Assembly (NCBI RefSeq): GCF_021531595.1
Contig: NZ_JADYUD010000002.1
Location: 124,001-188,000 of the forward strand
Direction of reading: 5' to 3'
Origin: Fusobacterium perfoetens
GTDB taxonomy: Bacteria; Fusobacteriota; Fusobacteriia; Fusobacteriales; Fusobacteriaceae
DNA: 64,000 bases
This document shows, piece by piece, positions 44,950 to 52,187 of the stretch (within the stretch, counting starts at the first letter, position 1; every line of letters begins with the position of its first letter). Under the pieces are notes generated by a model that was not told the DNA's origin, searched no databases, and was given only the letters and a program-made list of their open reading frames with translations. The translations under genes were made by a program, and so were the position numbers.

Positions 44950-45414
44950 TTATTCAGCATCAGAAAATTTAAAACCAGTTTGTCTAAGAGCCTCATAAAG
45001 AATAATGGCAGCAGAATTTGAAAGGTTAAGAGAACGCCCCATAGGAATCATAGGAATAGTTATACATCTGTCTGCATATTTATCAAGAATTTCTTTTGGA
45101 AGCCCTCTTGATTCAGGTCCAAAAATTATAAAATCATTTTCATGGTATGTTACATCAGAATATTTGTTTTTGCATTTTGTTGTGGCAAAATAGAAATTTC
45201 CTTGAGGATTTCCTTTAACAAAATCTTCAAAACTTTCCCATACAGTAAGATCTACAAGATGCCAGTAATCAAGTCCAGCTCTTTTAACTTCTTTTTCATC
45301 TATAGAAAATCCAAGTGGCTTTATAAGATGAAGCTTTGTATTTGTAAGAACACAAGAACGCCCTATATTTCCTGTGTTGTAAGGTATCTCAGGTTCAAAT
45401 AAAACTATATTCAT
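44950..45414 (-). CDS. trmL: tRNA (cytidine/uridine-2'-O-)-methyltransferase TrmL
   Basis: 154-aa SPOUT methyltransferase that 2'-O-methylates the wobble base of tRNA-Leu isoacceptors. Diagnostic motifs: VLFEPEIPYNTGNIGRSC at the N terminus, FGPESRGLPKE in the middle, and MIPMGRSLNLSNSAAIILYEALRQ with the SAM-binding knot near the C terminus. Full length. Monocistronic with its own terminator. Confidence 0.95.
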   Translation of the reverse strand: MNIVLFEPEIPYNTGNIGRSCVLTNTKLHLIKPLGFSIDEKEVKRAGLDYWHLVDLTVWESFEDFVKGNPQGNFYFATTKCKNKYSDVTYHENDFIIFGPESRGLPKEILDKYADRCITIPMIPMGRSLNLSNSAAIILYEALRQTGFKFSDAE

Positions 45415-45558
45415 AAATTCCTCCTTAATTATCTTCTTAAATTATATTTAACAAAGATAATTTTATCATATTTTTTAAATAAATCCCATAATAATATTTT
45501 GATTTTTTTTGTAAAAAATGTTAATTTATAGTTGAAAGACTAAACAGGAGGTTACTGA

Positions 45559-46185
45559 ATGAAAGTAAAAAGATTTCATACTGGACCATTCCAAACAAAC
45601 AGTTTTCTTGTATGGAATGAAAATAAAGAGGCATATTTCTTTGACTGTGAAGGAGAAAGTTTAAATAAAGTTTTTGATTTTATAGAAGAAGAAGGATTGA
45701 ATTTAAAATATATAGTTTTAACTCATGGACATGGAGATCATATAGCAGGTCTTACTAAACTTAAAAATCACTATCCAGAGGCAGTTGTATATATAGGTGA
45801 AGAGGAAAGAGAATTTTTCCATAATCCTCAGCTTAATCTTTCTCCATATATAGGAGGAAGGGAATATGTATATGAAGACAGTTTTAAAACTGTAAGAGAA
45901 GGAGATAAAGTAGGAGAATTTACAGTAATGGATACTCCTGGGCATACAATAGGTTCAAAATGTTTCTATAATAAAGAAAATAAAATTTTAATTTCAGGAG
46001 ATACTATGTTCAGAAGAAGTTTTGGAAGATCTGATCTTCCTACAGGAAATGGAACACAGCTTTTTAAAAGCCTTGCAAAATTATGTGCAAGACTTCCTGA
46101 AGATACAGTTGTATACAATGGACATATGGAGCCTACAACTATAGGAGAGGAAAAAAGATTTTTAAGTTCTCAGGGGATTATTTAA
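45559..46185 (+). CDS. MBL-fold metallohydrolase, glyoxalase II-like
   Basis: 208-aa cytoplasmic dinuclear zinc hydrolase. The metal motif THGHGDH is at 55-61, further ligand segments are DTPGHTIGS (about 131) and GDTMF (about 149), and a final His is in YNGHMEPTT (about 194). Substrate may be S-lactoylglutathione-like thioesters, but anaerobes without glutathione have many such proteins of unknown substrate. Followed 27 bases later by a flavoprotein gene, probably an operon. Confidence 0.85.
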   Translation: MKVKRFHTGPFQTNSFLVWNENKEAYFFDCEGESLNKVFDFIEEEGLNLKYIVLTHGHGDHIAGLTKLKNHYPEAVVYIGEEEREFFHNPQLNLSPYIGGREYVYEDSFKTVREGDKVGEFTVMDTPGHTIGSKCFYNKENKILISGDTMFRRSFGRSDLPTGNGTQLFKSLAKLCARLPEDTVVYNGHMEPTTIGEEKRFLSSQGII

Positions 46186-46212
46186 AATTCAGGGAAATTA
46201 AGGAGGCATCAA

Positions 46213-47136
46213 ATGGAAAAAATATATGATTTAGTAATAGTTGGAGGAGGACCTGCAGGTCTTACATCAGCAGTATATGCAGGGAGATCAAATCTTTCTG
46301 TTCTTGTAATAGAAAAAGAAAATGTAGGTAGTCTTTATATGGCACACCTTGTAGATAATTATCCTGGATTTCCAGTTGGTATAAGTGGAAAAGGATTGCA
46401 GCTTGAAATGAGAAAGCAAGCTCTTAAATTTAATACAGAATTTTTAAATGCAACATTTCTTGGAATAGATATTTATTCAAATCCTAAAATTGTTAAAACA
46501 GATAAAATAAATGTAAAAGCTAAAGCAATTATTATTGCTACAGGAACAGGAAAATTTGGTGGAAAGAAAATTTCTGGAGAAAAAGAATATCTTGGAAAAG
46601 GTGTTTCTTATTGTGCAACTTGTGACGGGGCTTTTACAAGAAATATGACAGTTTCTCTTTTTGGAAATGGAGATGAGGTAGCCGAAGAGGCACTTTTCCT
46701 TACTAAATATTCAAAAGAAATTCTTATATTCACAAAAGATGAAACTCTTCAGTGCAAAAAAGAACTTCTTGATACTTTAACTGCAAATGAAAAAGTAAAA
46801 ATTATAGGAAATGCAGAGCTTCAAGAATTAAAAGGACATGAATATCTTGACTTTGCTACTGTAAAAGTAGGAGAAGAAATAAAAGAATACACAGTTCAAT
46901 ATGCTTTTATGTATCTTGGAACAAAAAATCTTTCAGAACTTTATGGAGAAATGGCTAAACTAGATGATGAAGGATATATAATTACAGATGAAAATATGAA
47001 AACTTTTACAGAAGGAATTTTTGCAGCAGGAGATGTAAGAAGCAAAAGAATAAGACAGGTAACAACAGCTGTAAGTGATGGAACAATAGCAGGCATGGAA
47101 GCTATAAAATATATTCTTATGAATAATAAAAAATAA
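46213..47136 (+). CDS. thioredoxin-reductase-like flavoprotein without the usual NADPH motif
   Basis: 307-aa FAD-dependent pyridine-nucleotide-disulfide oxidoreductase of the TrxB type. FAD site GGGPAGLTSAVYAGR (12-26), redox CATC (C134, C137) and the closing FAD segment GIFAAGDVR (about 270) are intact. In the second nucleotide-binding domain the fingerprint reads GNGDEVAEEAL, and the HRRxxxR motif that grips NADPH phosphate is missing (FTKDETLQC instead). It may use NADH, ferredoxin or another donor, as ferredoxin-dependent thioredoxin reductases do. Linked to the MBL gene. Confidence 0.85.
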   Translation: MEKIYDLVIVGGGPAGLTSAVYAGRSNLSVLVIEKENVGSLYMAHLVDNYPGFPVGISGKGLQLEMRKQALKFNTEFLNATFLGIDIYSNPKIVKTDKINVKAKAIIIATGTGKFGGKKISGEKEYLGKGVSYCATCDGAFTRNMTVSLFGNGDEVAEEALFLTKYSKEILIFTKDETLQCKKELLDTLTANEKVKIIGNAELQELKGHEYLDFATVKVGEEIKEYTVQYAFMYLGTKNLSELYGEMAKLDDEGYIITDENMKTFTEGIFAAGDVRSKRIRQVTTAVSDGTIAGMEAIKYILMNNKK

Positions 47137-47143
47137 AGTAAAG

Positions 47144-47210
47144 AAGGGGCTATTGCAGATCTATAAAAATAAAATTTTATTTTTATAAATTAGAAAATGC
47201 AACAGCCCTT
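47144..47210. terminator. large bidirectional hairpin between flavoprotein and LysO genes
   Basis: Outer stem AAGGGGCTATTGCA / TGCAACAGCCCTT (with bulges) surrounding an inner perfect A/T palindrome (ATAAAAATAAAA/TTTTATTTTTAT). It lies between convergent genes. Confidence 0.7.
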
Positions 47211-47230
47211 ATTGATTTTAATATTTAAAT

Positions 47231-47839
47231 TTAAACAGCACTTAAATTAAAAATAGAAATACATAAAGTTACAAGAAAAGGAACTGCTGTTGTAAGAACT
47301 ATTCCTGAGAAAAATGCAACTATTGATATGTCAGCTGAATTATTTCTATTTATAATAGGAAGTAGAGTATCCATAGCTGTAGCACCTGCCACTGAAACAG
47401 ATTCAAGAGAACCTATATATTTAGCAATAAAAGGAACAGAAAAAATAGCTAAAAGTTCCCTTAAAACATTAGTAAGAAATGCAAGGCTTCCAAGTTCTGC
47501 ACTTATTTTTGAAAGTTCAATAGCTGAAAGAGAATACCATCCAAGACCAGCACTGACAGCTATTCCCTGACCTGTAGTCAGAGTAGTGAAAATAGAACCT
47601 ATATATCCTCCTATAAGAGAACCTATTATTGTGCTTATGGGAAGAAACCAAATTTTTTTACCAAATTTTTTAAGTTTTGGAAAAATATCTCCACTGTCTC
47701 CTATATCCATTCCTACGAAAAAAAGAAGAAGACAAAGACCTAAACTTACCACTCTGTCAGAATTTGCAATTAAGATATCACTTCTGAAGAAAAATCCTGA
47801 AAGAGCTCCAATAATAATAGCAATAGTAATTCCAAGCAT
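47231..47839 (-). CDS. LysO family lysine exporter, C-terminal part (DUF340)
   Basis: 202-aa membrane protein with about six hydrophobic segments, matching the second half of LysO/YbjE (DUF340), which exports lysine and its toxic analogues. Motifs: FRSDILIANSDRVVSLGLCLLLFFVGMDIG and GLGWYSLSAIELSKI. In E. coli a single 299-aa protein carries both parts; here a separate gene upstream provides the N-terminal part and the two overlap by one base, so both are presumably needed. Confidence 0.82.
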   Translation of the reverse strand: MLGITIAIIIGALSGFFFRSDILIANSDRVVSLGLCLLLFFVGMDIGDSGDIFPKLKKFGKKIWFLPISTIIGSLIGGYIGSIFTTLTTGQGIAVSAGLGWYSLSAIELSKISAELGSLAFLTNVLRELLAIFSVPFIAKYIGSLESVSVAGATAMDTLLPIINRNNSADISIVAFFSGIVLTTAVPFLVTLCISIFNLSAV

Positions 47840-48144
47840 TATCTGACCTCCTTTTTATTCTTTGATGAAAAAAACTTTATCCCCATAAAACATATATATG
47901 TAAATAAAACACTTCCTCCTGCTGTGCATAAAGCAAAGATTACAGATTGCTTTCCAATAATTTTAAAGTTTAAAAGAATACTGTCGTCAACACCTATCTT
48001 GTATCCCATAGTTCCAAGAAGAATAAAAAGAGATATAGACTGTAGAGTTCCCAATCTTTTTTTTACAGCCTGAGGTATCAGTTTTTTCTTGGCAAGAAAA
48101 GCACCTAAAGACATTATCACTACATAAAACAAAATTTGTCCCAT
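47839..48144 (-). CDS. LysO family lysine exporter, N-terminal part
   Basis: 101-aa protein with three hydrophobic segments and the LysO N-terminal pattern (FLAKKKLIPQAVKKRL, then ISLFILLGTMGYKIG). Start placed at the ATG at 48144, about nine bases after GGGGTGAG; an in-frame ATG 21 bases earlier lacks a ribosome site. Stop and next start share one base (TAATG), so the split is a stable two-gene arrangement, not an accident. Confidence 0.8.
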   Translation of the reverse strand: MGQILFYVVIMSLGAFLAKKKLIPQAVKKRLGTLQSISLFILLGTMGYKIGVDDSILLNFKIIGKQSVIFALCTAGGSVLFTYICFMGIKFFSSKNKKEVR

Positions 48145-48246
48145 ATTTAAAATCTCACCCCACATAAAAAATGATTATTTCATACAAGGATATAGTATAA
48201 AATTAAGTTTGTCAATAAAATCTTTAGAAATACATTGTTAGTATTT

Positions 48247-48284
48247 CATAAATGTGTTATAATTTTTAAAATTACATGTGTTAT
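48247..48284 (+). promoter_or_regulatory. promoter and palindromic motif of the AMP-ligase gene
   Basis: Extended -10 TG-T-TATAAT at 48255-48263, followed by ATTACATGTGTTAT at 48271-48284, which matches the 14-mers before the FadL-like and FabK-like genes. A related half copy (CATAAATGTGTTAT) spans 48247-48260. Confidence 0.55.
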
Positions 48285-48313
48285 ATTTTTTAATATAAAA
48301 GGAGAGATAAGGG

Positions 48314-50779
48314 TTGATATTTTTAAAAGATTATAATAAAACAGCCATAATTTATGACGACAGGGAATATTCGTACAAAGAAGTTATTTTGAGTGCTAAA
48401 AGTTTCAGTGAAAGAATATCCATAAATAAAGAAGACAGAGTAATAATTTTTATGGAAAACAGACCTGAACTTTTATTTAGTTTTTTAGGTATATGGAATA
48501 AACAAGGAACATGTGTATGTCTTGACGGAAGTTTTTCTGGAGAAGAACTTACATATTATGTAAAAGATTCACAGCCAAAATATATTTTTACTTCAAGCGC
48601 AAATTATGAAGAAGCAGTGAAAGCTCTTAAAATATCAGAAATGGAAAATTCTGTTGAAATACTTGTAGTTGATGATATACCAGTTGATTATAAAGGAGAA
48701 GATCTTACAATAGAGATAGAGGATAAATATTTTGTTTCTCTTATTCTTTATACATCAGGTACAACAGGAAATCCTAAAGGTGTTATGCTTACTTTTGATA
48801 ATATTTTAATAAATATGGAAGGGCTTGATGAATATAAAATGTTTAGAACAACAGACAGAGTTCTTGCTCTTCTTCCAATGCATCACATTTTCCCTCTTCT
48901 TGGAGCAGGTGTTGTTCCTTTAGGAAAAGGATCTACAATAGTATTTTTAAAAGAAGTTTCTTCTCAAGCAATGGTTGAAGCTCTTCAGAAATATAAAGTA
49001 ACATTTATAATAGGTGTTCCTAAATTATGGGAAATGCTTCATAAAAAAATAATGGAAAAAATAAACAGCAGTAAGATAACAAAGGCTGTTTTTAAGCTTG
49101 CAGAAAAAATAGACAGCAGAGGATTCAGCAAGAAAATATTTAAAAAAGTTCACGAAGGATTTGGAGGAAATATAAGATTCTTTGTTTCAGGAGGTTCAAA
49201 ACTTGATCCTCAGATTTCAAGAGATTTTCTTACTCTTGGAATAGAGGTATGTGAAGGATATGGACTTACAGAAACTTCTCCTATGATAAGTTTTACTCCT
49301 ACAGGTCAGATAGTTCCTGGAAGTGCTGGAAAAATTCTTACAGGAGTAACTGTAAAAATTGCAGATGATGGTGAAATTCTTGCAAAGGGAAGAAATGTAA
49401 TGAAAGGATATTACAGAAGACCTGATGCAACAGCTGAGGTAATAGATAAAGATGGATGGTTTCATACAGGTGATTTAGGAGAACTTAAAGGAAATCTTTT
49501 ATATGTAACTGGAAGAAAAAAAGAGATGATAGTTTTATCAAATGGTAAAAATATTAATCCTATAGAGATAGAACAATGGATAATGGCAAATACAGATCTT
49601 ATTAAAGAAATGGCTGTTATGGATTATGAGGACAAACTTACAGCAGTGATTTATCCTGATTTTTATAAACTTCATGAAGAGGGAATAACAAATATAACAG
49701 AAACATTTAAAAAAGGTGTTATAGATAAATATAATAAGCAAGCTGCAAGTTATAAAAAAGTTCTTGATGTAAAAATAGTACAAGATGAACTTCCTAAAAC
49801 AAAAATTGGAAAAATAAGAAGATTTATGCTTAAGGATGTAATTGAAAAGAAAGAAGAGAAAAGAGAAGATATAAAAGAACCTGCAACAGAAGAATATAGA
49901 AATATAGCAGCTTTTATAAAATCAATAAAAAATAAAACAGTTATACCTACAGCCCATCTTGAACTTGATCTTGGACTTGATTCATTAGATACAGTAGAGC
50001 TTCTTTCATATATAGAAGGAACTTTTGGTGTAAAAATTGATGAGCAGACTTTTGTAGAATATTGTACAGTTGAAAAACTTGCAGAGTATGTTGAAAAGCA
50101 TTCAAGTGAAATGATAAATGATGCAAAAATAGATTGGAAAGAGATACTTCTTAAAGATGGAGAAGGAGAACTTCCTAAATCAAATGGAATAGGAAAAATT
50201 ATAAAATTACTTCTTAAACCAGCATTTACTTTTTTTGTTAAGATAAAAAAAGAGGGAACAGAAAATATAGAAAAAAATGAGCCTGTAATATTTGCAGGAA
50301 ATCACCAAAGTTTCCTTGATGGATTTATAGTAAATCAGGCTGTTCCTAACTCAGTTCTTGACAAAACTTATTATTTTGCTGATATTAAGCATTTTAAAAA
50401 AGGGTATATGAAATTTATGGGTGAAAACTCAAATATAATATTTGTAGATATCAATAAAAATCTTATAAATTCTCTTCAGCTTCTTTCAAAGGCACTTAGA
50501 AATGGAAATAATATAGTTATTTTCCCAGAAGGAACGAGAACAAGAGATGGAAAAATGATGCCATTTAAAAAATTCTTTGCAATTCTTTCAAAAGAACTTA
50601 ATATTCCTATAGTTCCTTTTGTTCTTGATGGAGCTTATGATGTATATCCTCCAAGTGCAAAACATCCTAAAGCAGGTACTGTAAAAGTTAAGTTTTTAGA
50701 AAAAGTATATCCTGAAAATATGAGTTATGATGAAATAACAGAGAAAATTTATAAAAAGATTCATGAAGAAGTTAAATAA
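48314..50779 (+). CDS. acyl-AMP ligase - acyl carrier protein - PlsC acyltransferase fusion
   Basis: 821-aa three-part lipid enzyme. Residues 1-515: AMP-forming acyl ligase (YTSGTTGNPKGVM near 144, YGLTETSP near 315, and a GWFHTGDLG segment near 380). Residues 535-600: a carrier protein domain whose phosphopantetheine Ser is S557 in LGLDSLD. Residues 625-821: PlsC-type acyltransferase with H664-D669 (HQSFLD) and FPEGTRTRDG. It probably activates free fatty acids, passes them to its own carrier and puts them on a lysophospholipid, like E. coli Aas but with a built-in carrier. Start TTG, seven bases after GGAGAG. A membrane-associated location is expected. Confidence 0.9.
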   Translation: MIFLKDYNKTAIIYDDREYSYKEVILSAKSFSERISINKEDRVIIFMENRPELLFSFLGIWNKQGTCVCLDGSFSGEELTYYVKDSQPKYIFTSSANYEEAVKALKISEMENSVEILVVDDIPVDYKGEDLTIEIEDKYFVSLILYTSGTTGNPKGVMLTFDNILINMEGLDEYKMFRTTDRVLALLPMHHIFPLLGAGVVPLGKGSTIVFLKEVSSQAMVEALQKYKVTFIIGVPKLWEMLHKKIMEKINSSKITKAVFKLAEKIDSRGFSKKIFKKVHEGFGGNIRFFVSGGSKLDPQISRDFLTLGIEVCEGYGLTETSPMISFTPTGQIVPGSAGKILTGVTVKIADDGEILAKGRNVMKGYYRRPDATAEVIDKDGWFHTGDLGELKGNLLYVTGRKKEMIVLSNGKNINPIEIEQWIMANTDLIKEMAVMDYEDKLTAVIYPDFYKLHEEGITNITETFKKGVIDKYNKQAASYKKVLDVKIVQDELPKTKIGKIRRFMLKDVIEKKEEKREDIKEPATEEYRNIAAFIKSIKNKTVIPTAHLELDLGLDSLDTVELLSYIEGTFGVKIDEQTFVEYCTVEKLAEYVEKHSSEMINDAKIDWKEILLKDGEGELPKSNGIGKIIKLLLKPAFTFFVKIKKEGTENIEKNEPVIFAGNHQSFLDGFIVNQAVPNSVLDKTYYFADIKHFKKGYMKFMGENSNIIFVDINKNLINSLQLLSKALRNGNNIVIFPEGTRTRDGKMMPFKKFFAILSKELNIPIVPFVLDGAYDVYPPSAKHPKAGTVKVKFLEKVYPENMSYDEITEKIYKKIHEEVK

Positions 50780-50809
50780 AAAAGAGGAGAAGTATTTCTC
50801 CTCTTTTTC
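50778..50809. terminator. bidirectional terminator after the AMP-ligase gene
   Basis: Stem AAGAGGAGAA / TTCTCCTCTT with a GTAT loop and A/T flanks, between convergent genes; it touches the stop codon of the next gene. Confidence 0.9.
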
Positions 50810-51456
50810 TATAATGTGTAAGCTAAATCTACTCCAGCTTTTAAAAGTTCTTTATTTGTATAATTTTCTCCCTGTGAAATTTTATAGATTATTTTACTAT
50901 CAACATCTTTATCAGCTTTTAATTTTTTTGCAGACTCAAGAGACATAGCTTCAATAAATGCTGGTTCAAGAAAATGAATCATATTTGGATTTAATGGAAA
51001 CTCAGCTGTCTCTTTAAACATAATCAGACAGTCATCATTTTCATCAACAGCTTCAAGAAATTTATCAAGGTTTCTCCAGTCACACGCACCTTTAAGTTCA
51101 AAAATAATATTTTCTTTTTTTAAATTAAATTTTGAAATAAGCCTTTCTGTAGCAGAAGAAAAGTAATGTGCATCTCCTATATAATTCACTCTTAAAGTGT
51201 GAAAAAGTCTGCAGTCTTTATAACCAAGTTCTTCAGCTGCATGATATACTCTTTCCTGAAGTTTTACAAGAAAGAATTCAAGTATTCCTTCATCATAAGC
51301 TAAATCGTAAACTTCTTCTTTATTAGGATATCCTCCCTCGTCAAAATCTTTAGCAATTTTATATCCGTAGACAGAATTATCTTTTAAATCGTAAACAGGT
51401 ACAAATCTAAATTTTGCTTTTTCTAAAAGTATTTTAAAAAGATTATTAGCTGCCAT
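50809..51456 (-). CDS. EAL-like domain protein, probably inactive
   Basis: 215-aa cytoplasmic protein whose order of segments resembles an EAL (c-di-GMP phosphodiesterase) domain: FVPVYDLKDNSVYGYKI at the start, a helix, FHTLRVNYIG, then NIIFELKG and DCLIMFKETAEF. The catalytic EAL motif is replaced (GYKIAKDF) and the metal-binding acidic pairs are not evident. If the resemblance is right, it is a degenerate sensor or binding domain, not an enzyme. It follows the GrdX-like gene by 15 bases on the same strand. Assignment is tentative. Confidence 0.5.
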   Translation of the reverse strand: MAANNLFKILLEKAKFRFVPVYDLKDNSVYGYKIAKDFDEGGYPNKEEVYDLAYDEGILEFFLVKLQERVYHAAEELGYKDCRLFHTLRVNYIGDAHYFSSATERLISKFNLKKENIIFELKGACDWRNLDKFLEAVDENDDCLIMFKETAEFPLNPNMIHFLEPAFIEAMSLESAKKLKADKDVDSKIIYKISQGENYTNKELLKAGVDLAYTL

Positions 51457-51471
51457 ATAATCACCACCTTA

Positions 51472-51849
51472 TCAGTTTAATTCTTTAATGCTGTTTATAA
51501 TAAGGTTAAGGTCAATAAATCTGAATTCTTCAAGAATATTTTCATCAGAAGTCAGAGGAAGAGGGGCAGGAAGTTTTTCTGCAATTTGAAGCACTCCTCC
51601 TATGATATCAAGAGAACTCATATTGTTTTCAGCAGGCAGCCTTGAAATTAAAATTGTTTTAAAAGGATTGCTGCTGTTTTCTATATGGGAAACTATAGGA
51701 TCACTTAAAATTTTGTGTCCTTTTATGACATAGTTATGAATTTCTTCAAGAAGTTCAAGAAGACTTTTTTCTTTTAAAAACAGGACTTCATCAGTTTCTT
51801 TGTAAAAGTTGTAAACTTTCGGATTATTTGTAATAATAATAAATTCCAT
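51472..51849 (-). CDS. GrdX-like protein
   Basis: 125-aa protein resembling GrdX, which accompanies glycine/sarcosine/betaine reductase genes in clostridia. Matching parts: MEFIIITNNPKVYNFY at the start, IHNYVIKGHKILSDPIVSHIENSSNPFKTILIS and a LDIIGGVLQIAEKL segment. Start placed at 51849, after GGGAGG with a seven-base spacer; a Met 10 codons earlier lies upstream of the ribosome site. Function of GrdX is unknown. No other grd gene is visible here; its partner in the apparent operon is the EAL-like gene. Confidence 0.65.
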   Translation of the reverse strand: MEFIIITNNPKVYNFYKETDEVLFLKEKSLLELLEEIHNYVIKGHKILSDPIVSHIENSSNPFKTILISRLPAENNMSSLDIIGGVLQIAEKLPAPLPLTSDENILEEFRFIDLNLIINSIKELN

Positions 51850-51951
51850 AGAATTCCTCCCAAAATTAAACCATTTCATAGATAAATTATATCACAAAAG
51901 AAAAATTAAAAAAATATATAAATTTTTACAGAAATAAAACAAAAAAATTTA

Positions 51952-51980
51952 TTGACAAGATGTAATTTTTGAAGTATACT
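51952..51980 (+). promoter_or_regulatory. carAB promoter
   Basis: TTGACA (51952-51957), 17 bases, TATACT (51975-51980); predicted start near 51988, giving a leader of about 200 bases before carA. Confidence 0.88.
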
Positions 51981-52017
51981 TTCTTTTAGAAATAAAATCA
52001 GGGAGGCACAGAAAAAG

Positions 52018-52140
52018 ATGATGAGGAAAGAATGTATGAAATCAGGAAATAACATTTTTTCATGGGTTAAGTCATTTTTTAGTGTTTTCTCAATATTTTT
52101 TAATTTTATTTTTGAATTTAATTTTGTAGCCAAGATATAA
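52018..52140 (+). CDS. carAB leader peptide (40 aa, U-rich, Phe-rich)
   Basis: ORF between promoter and attenuator: starts ATGATG, with GGGAGG eleven bases upstream, and has an in-frame ATG at 52036 after GAGGAAAG. Ten of the 40 residues are Phe because the RNA has repeated U tracts (six T at 52055, 52075 and 52096, further runs to 52125). The stop codon (52138-52140) lies in the left arm of the terminator stem. A ribosome that keeps up with polymerase would therefore block the terminator. This matches the design of the E. coli pyrBI leader, where slow transcription through U tracts under low UTP allows readthrough. Confidence 0.75.
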   Translation: MMRKECMKSGNNIFSWVKSFFSVFSIFFNFIFEFNFVAKI

Positions 52141-52164
52141 CATTTTAGTTATATCTTTTTTTTT
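52133..52164 (+). terminator. carAB attenuator terminator
   Basis: Perfect stem AGATATAAC (52133-52141) / GTTATATCT (52148-52156), six-base loop, and nine T. It sits between leader ORF and carA, so unconditioned transcription would stop here. Confidence 0.9.
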
Positions 52165-52187
52165 ATAAAATATTTGGGAGGTTTTTA

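Larger units (their letters stand above)
51850..52187 (+). other. 338-base region holding the carAB leader and attenuator
   Basis: Divergent from the GrdX-like gene. The first 100 bases are A/T-rich; then come the carAB promoter (51952), a leader ORF (52018-52140), the attenuator terminator (52133-52164) and the carA ribosome site. Confidence 0.8.

Noticed and set aside
51996-52012. PyrR-binding-loop resemblance (AATCAGGGAGGCA) upstream of carA
   Set aside because: The match to the PyrR consensus is partial, the flanking stem is not visible, and GGGAGG is simply the likely leader ribosome site.
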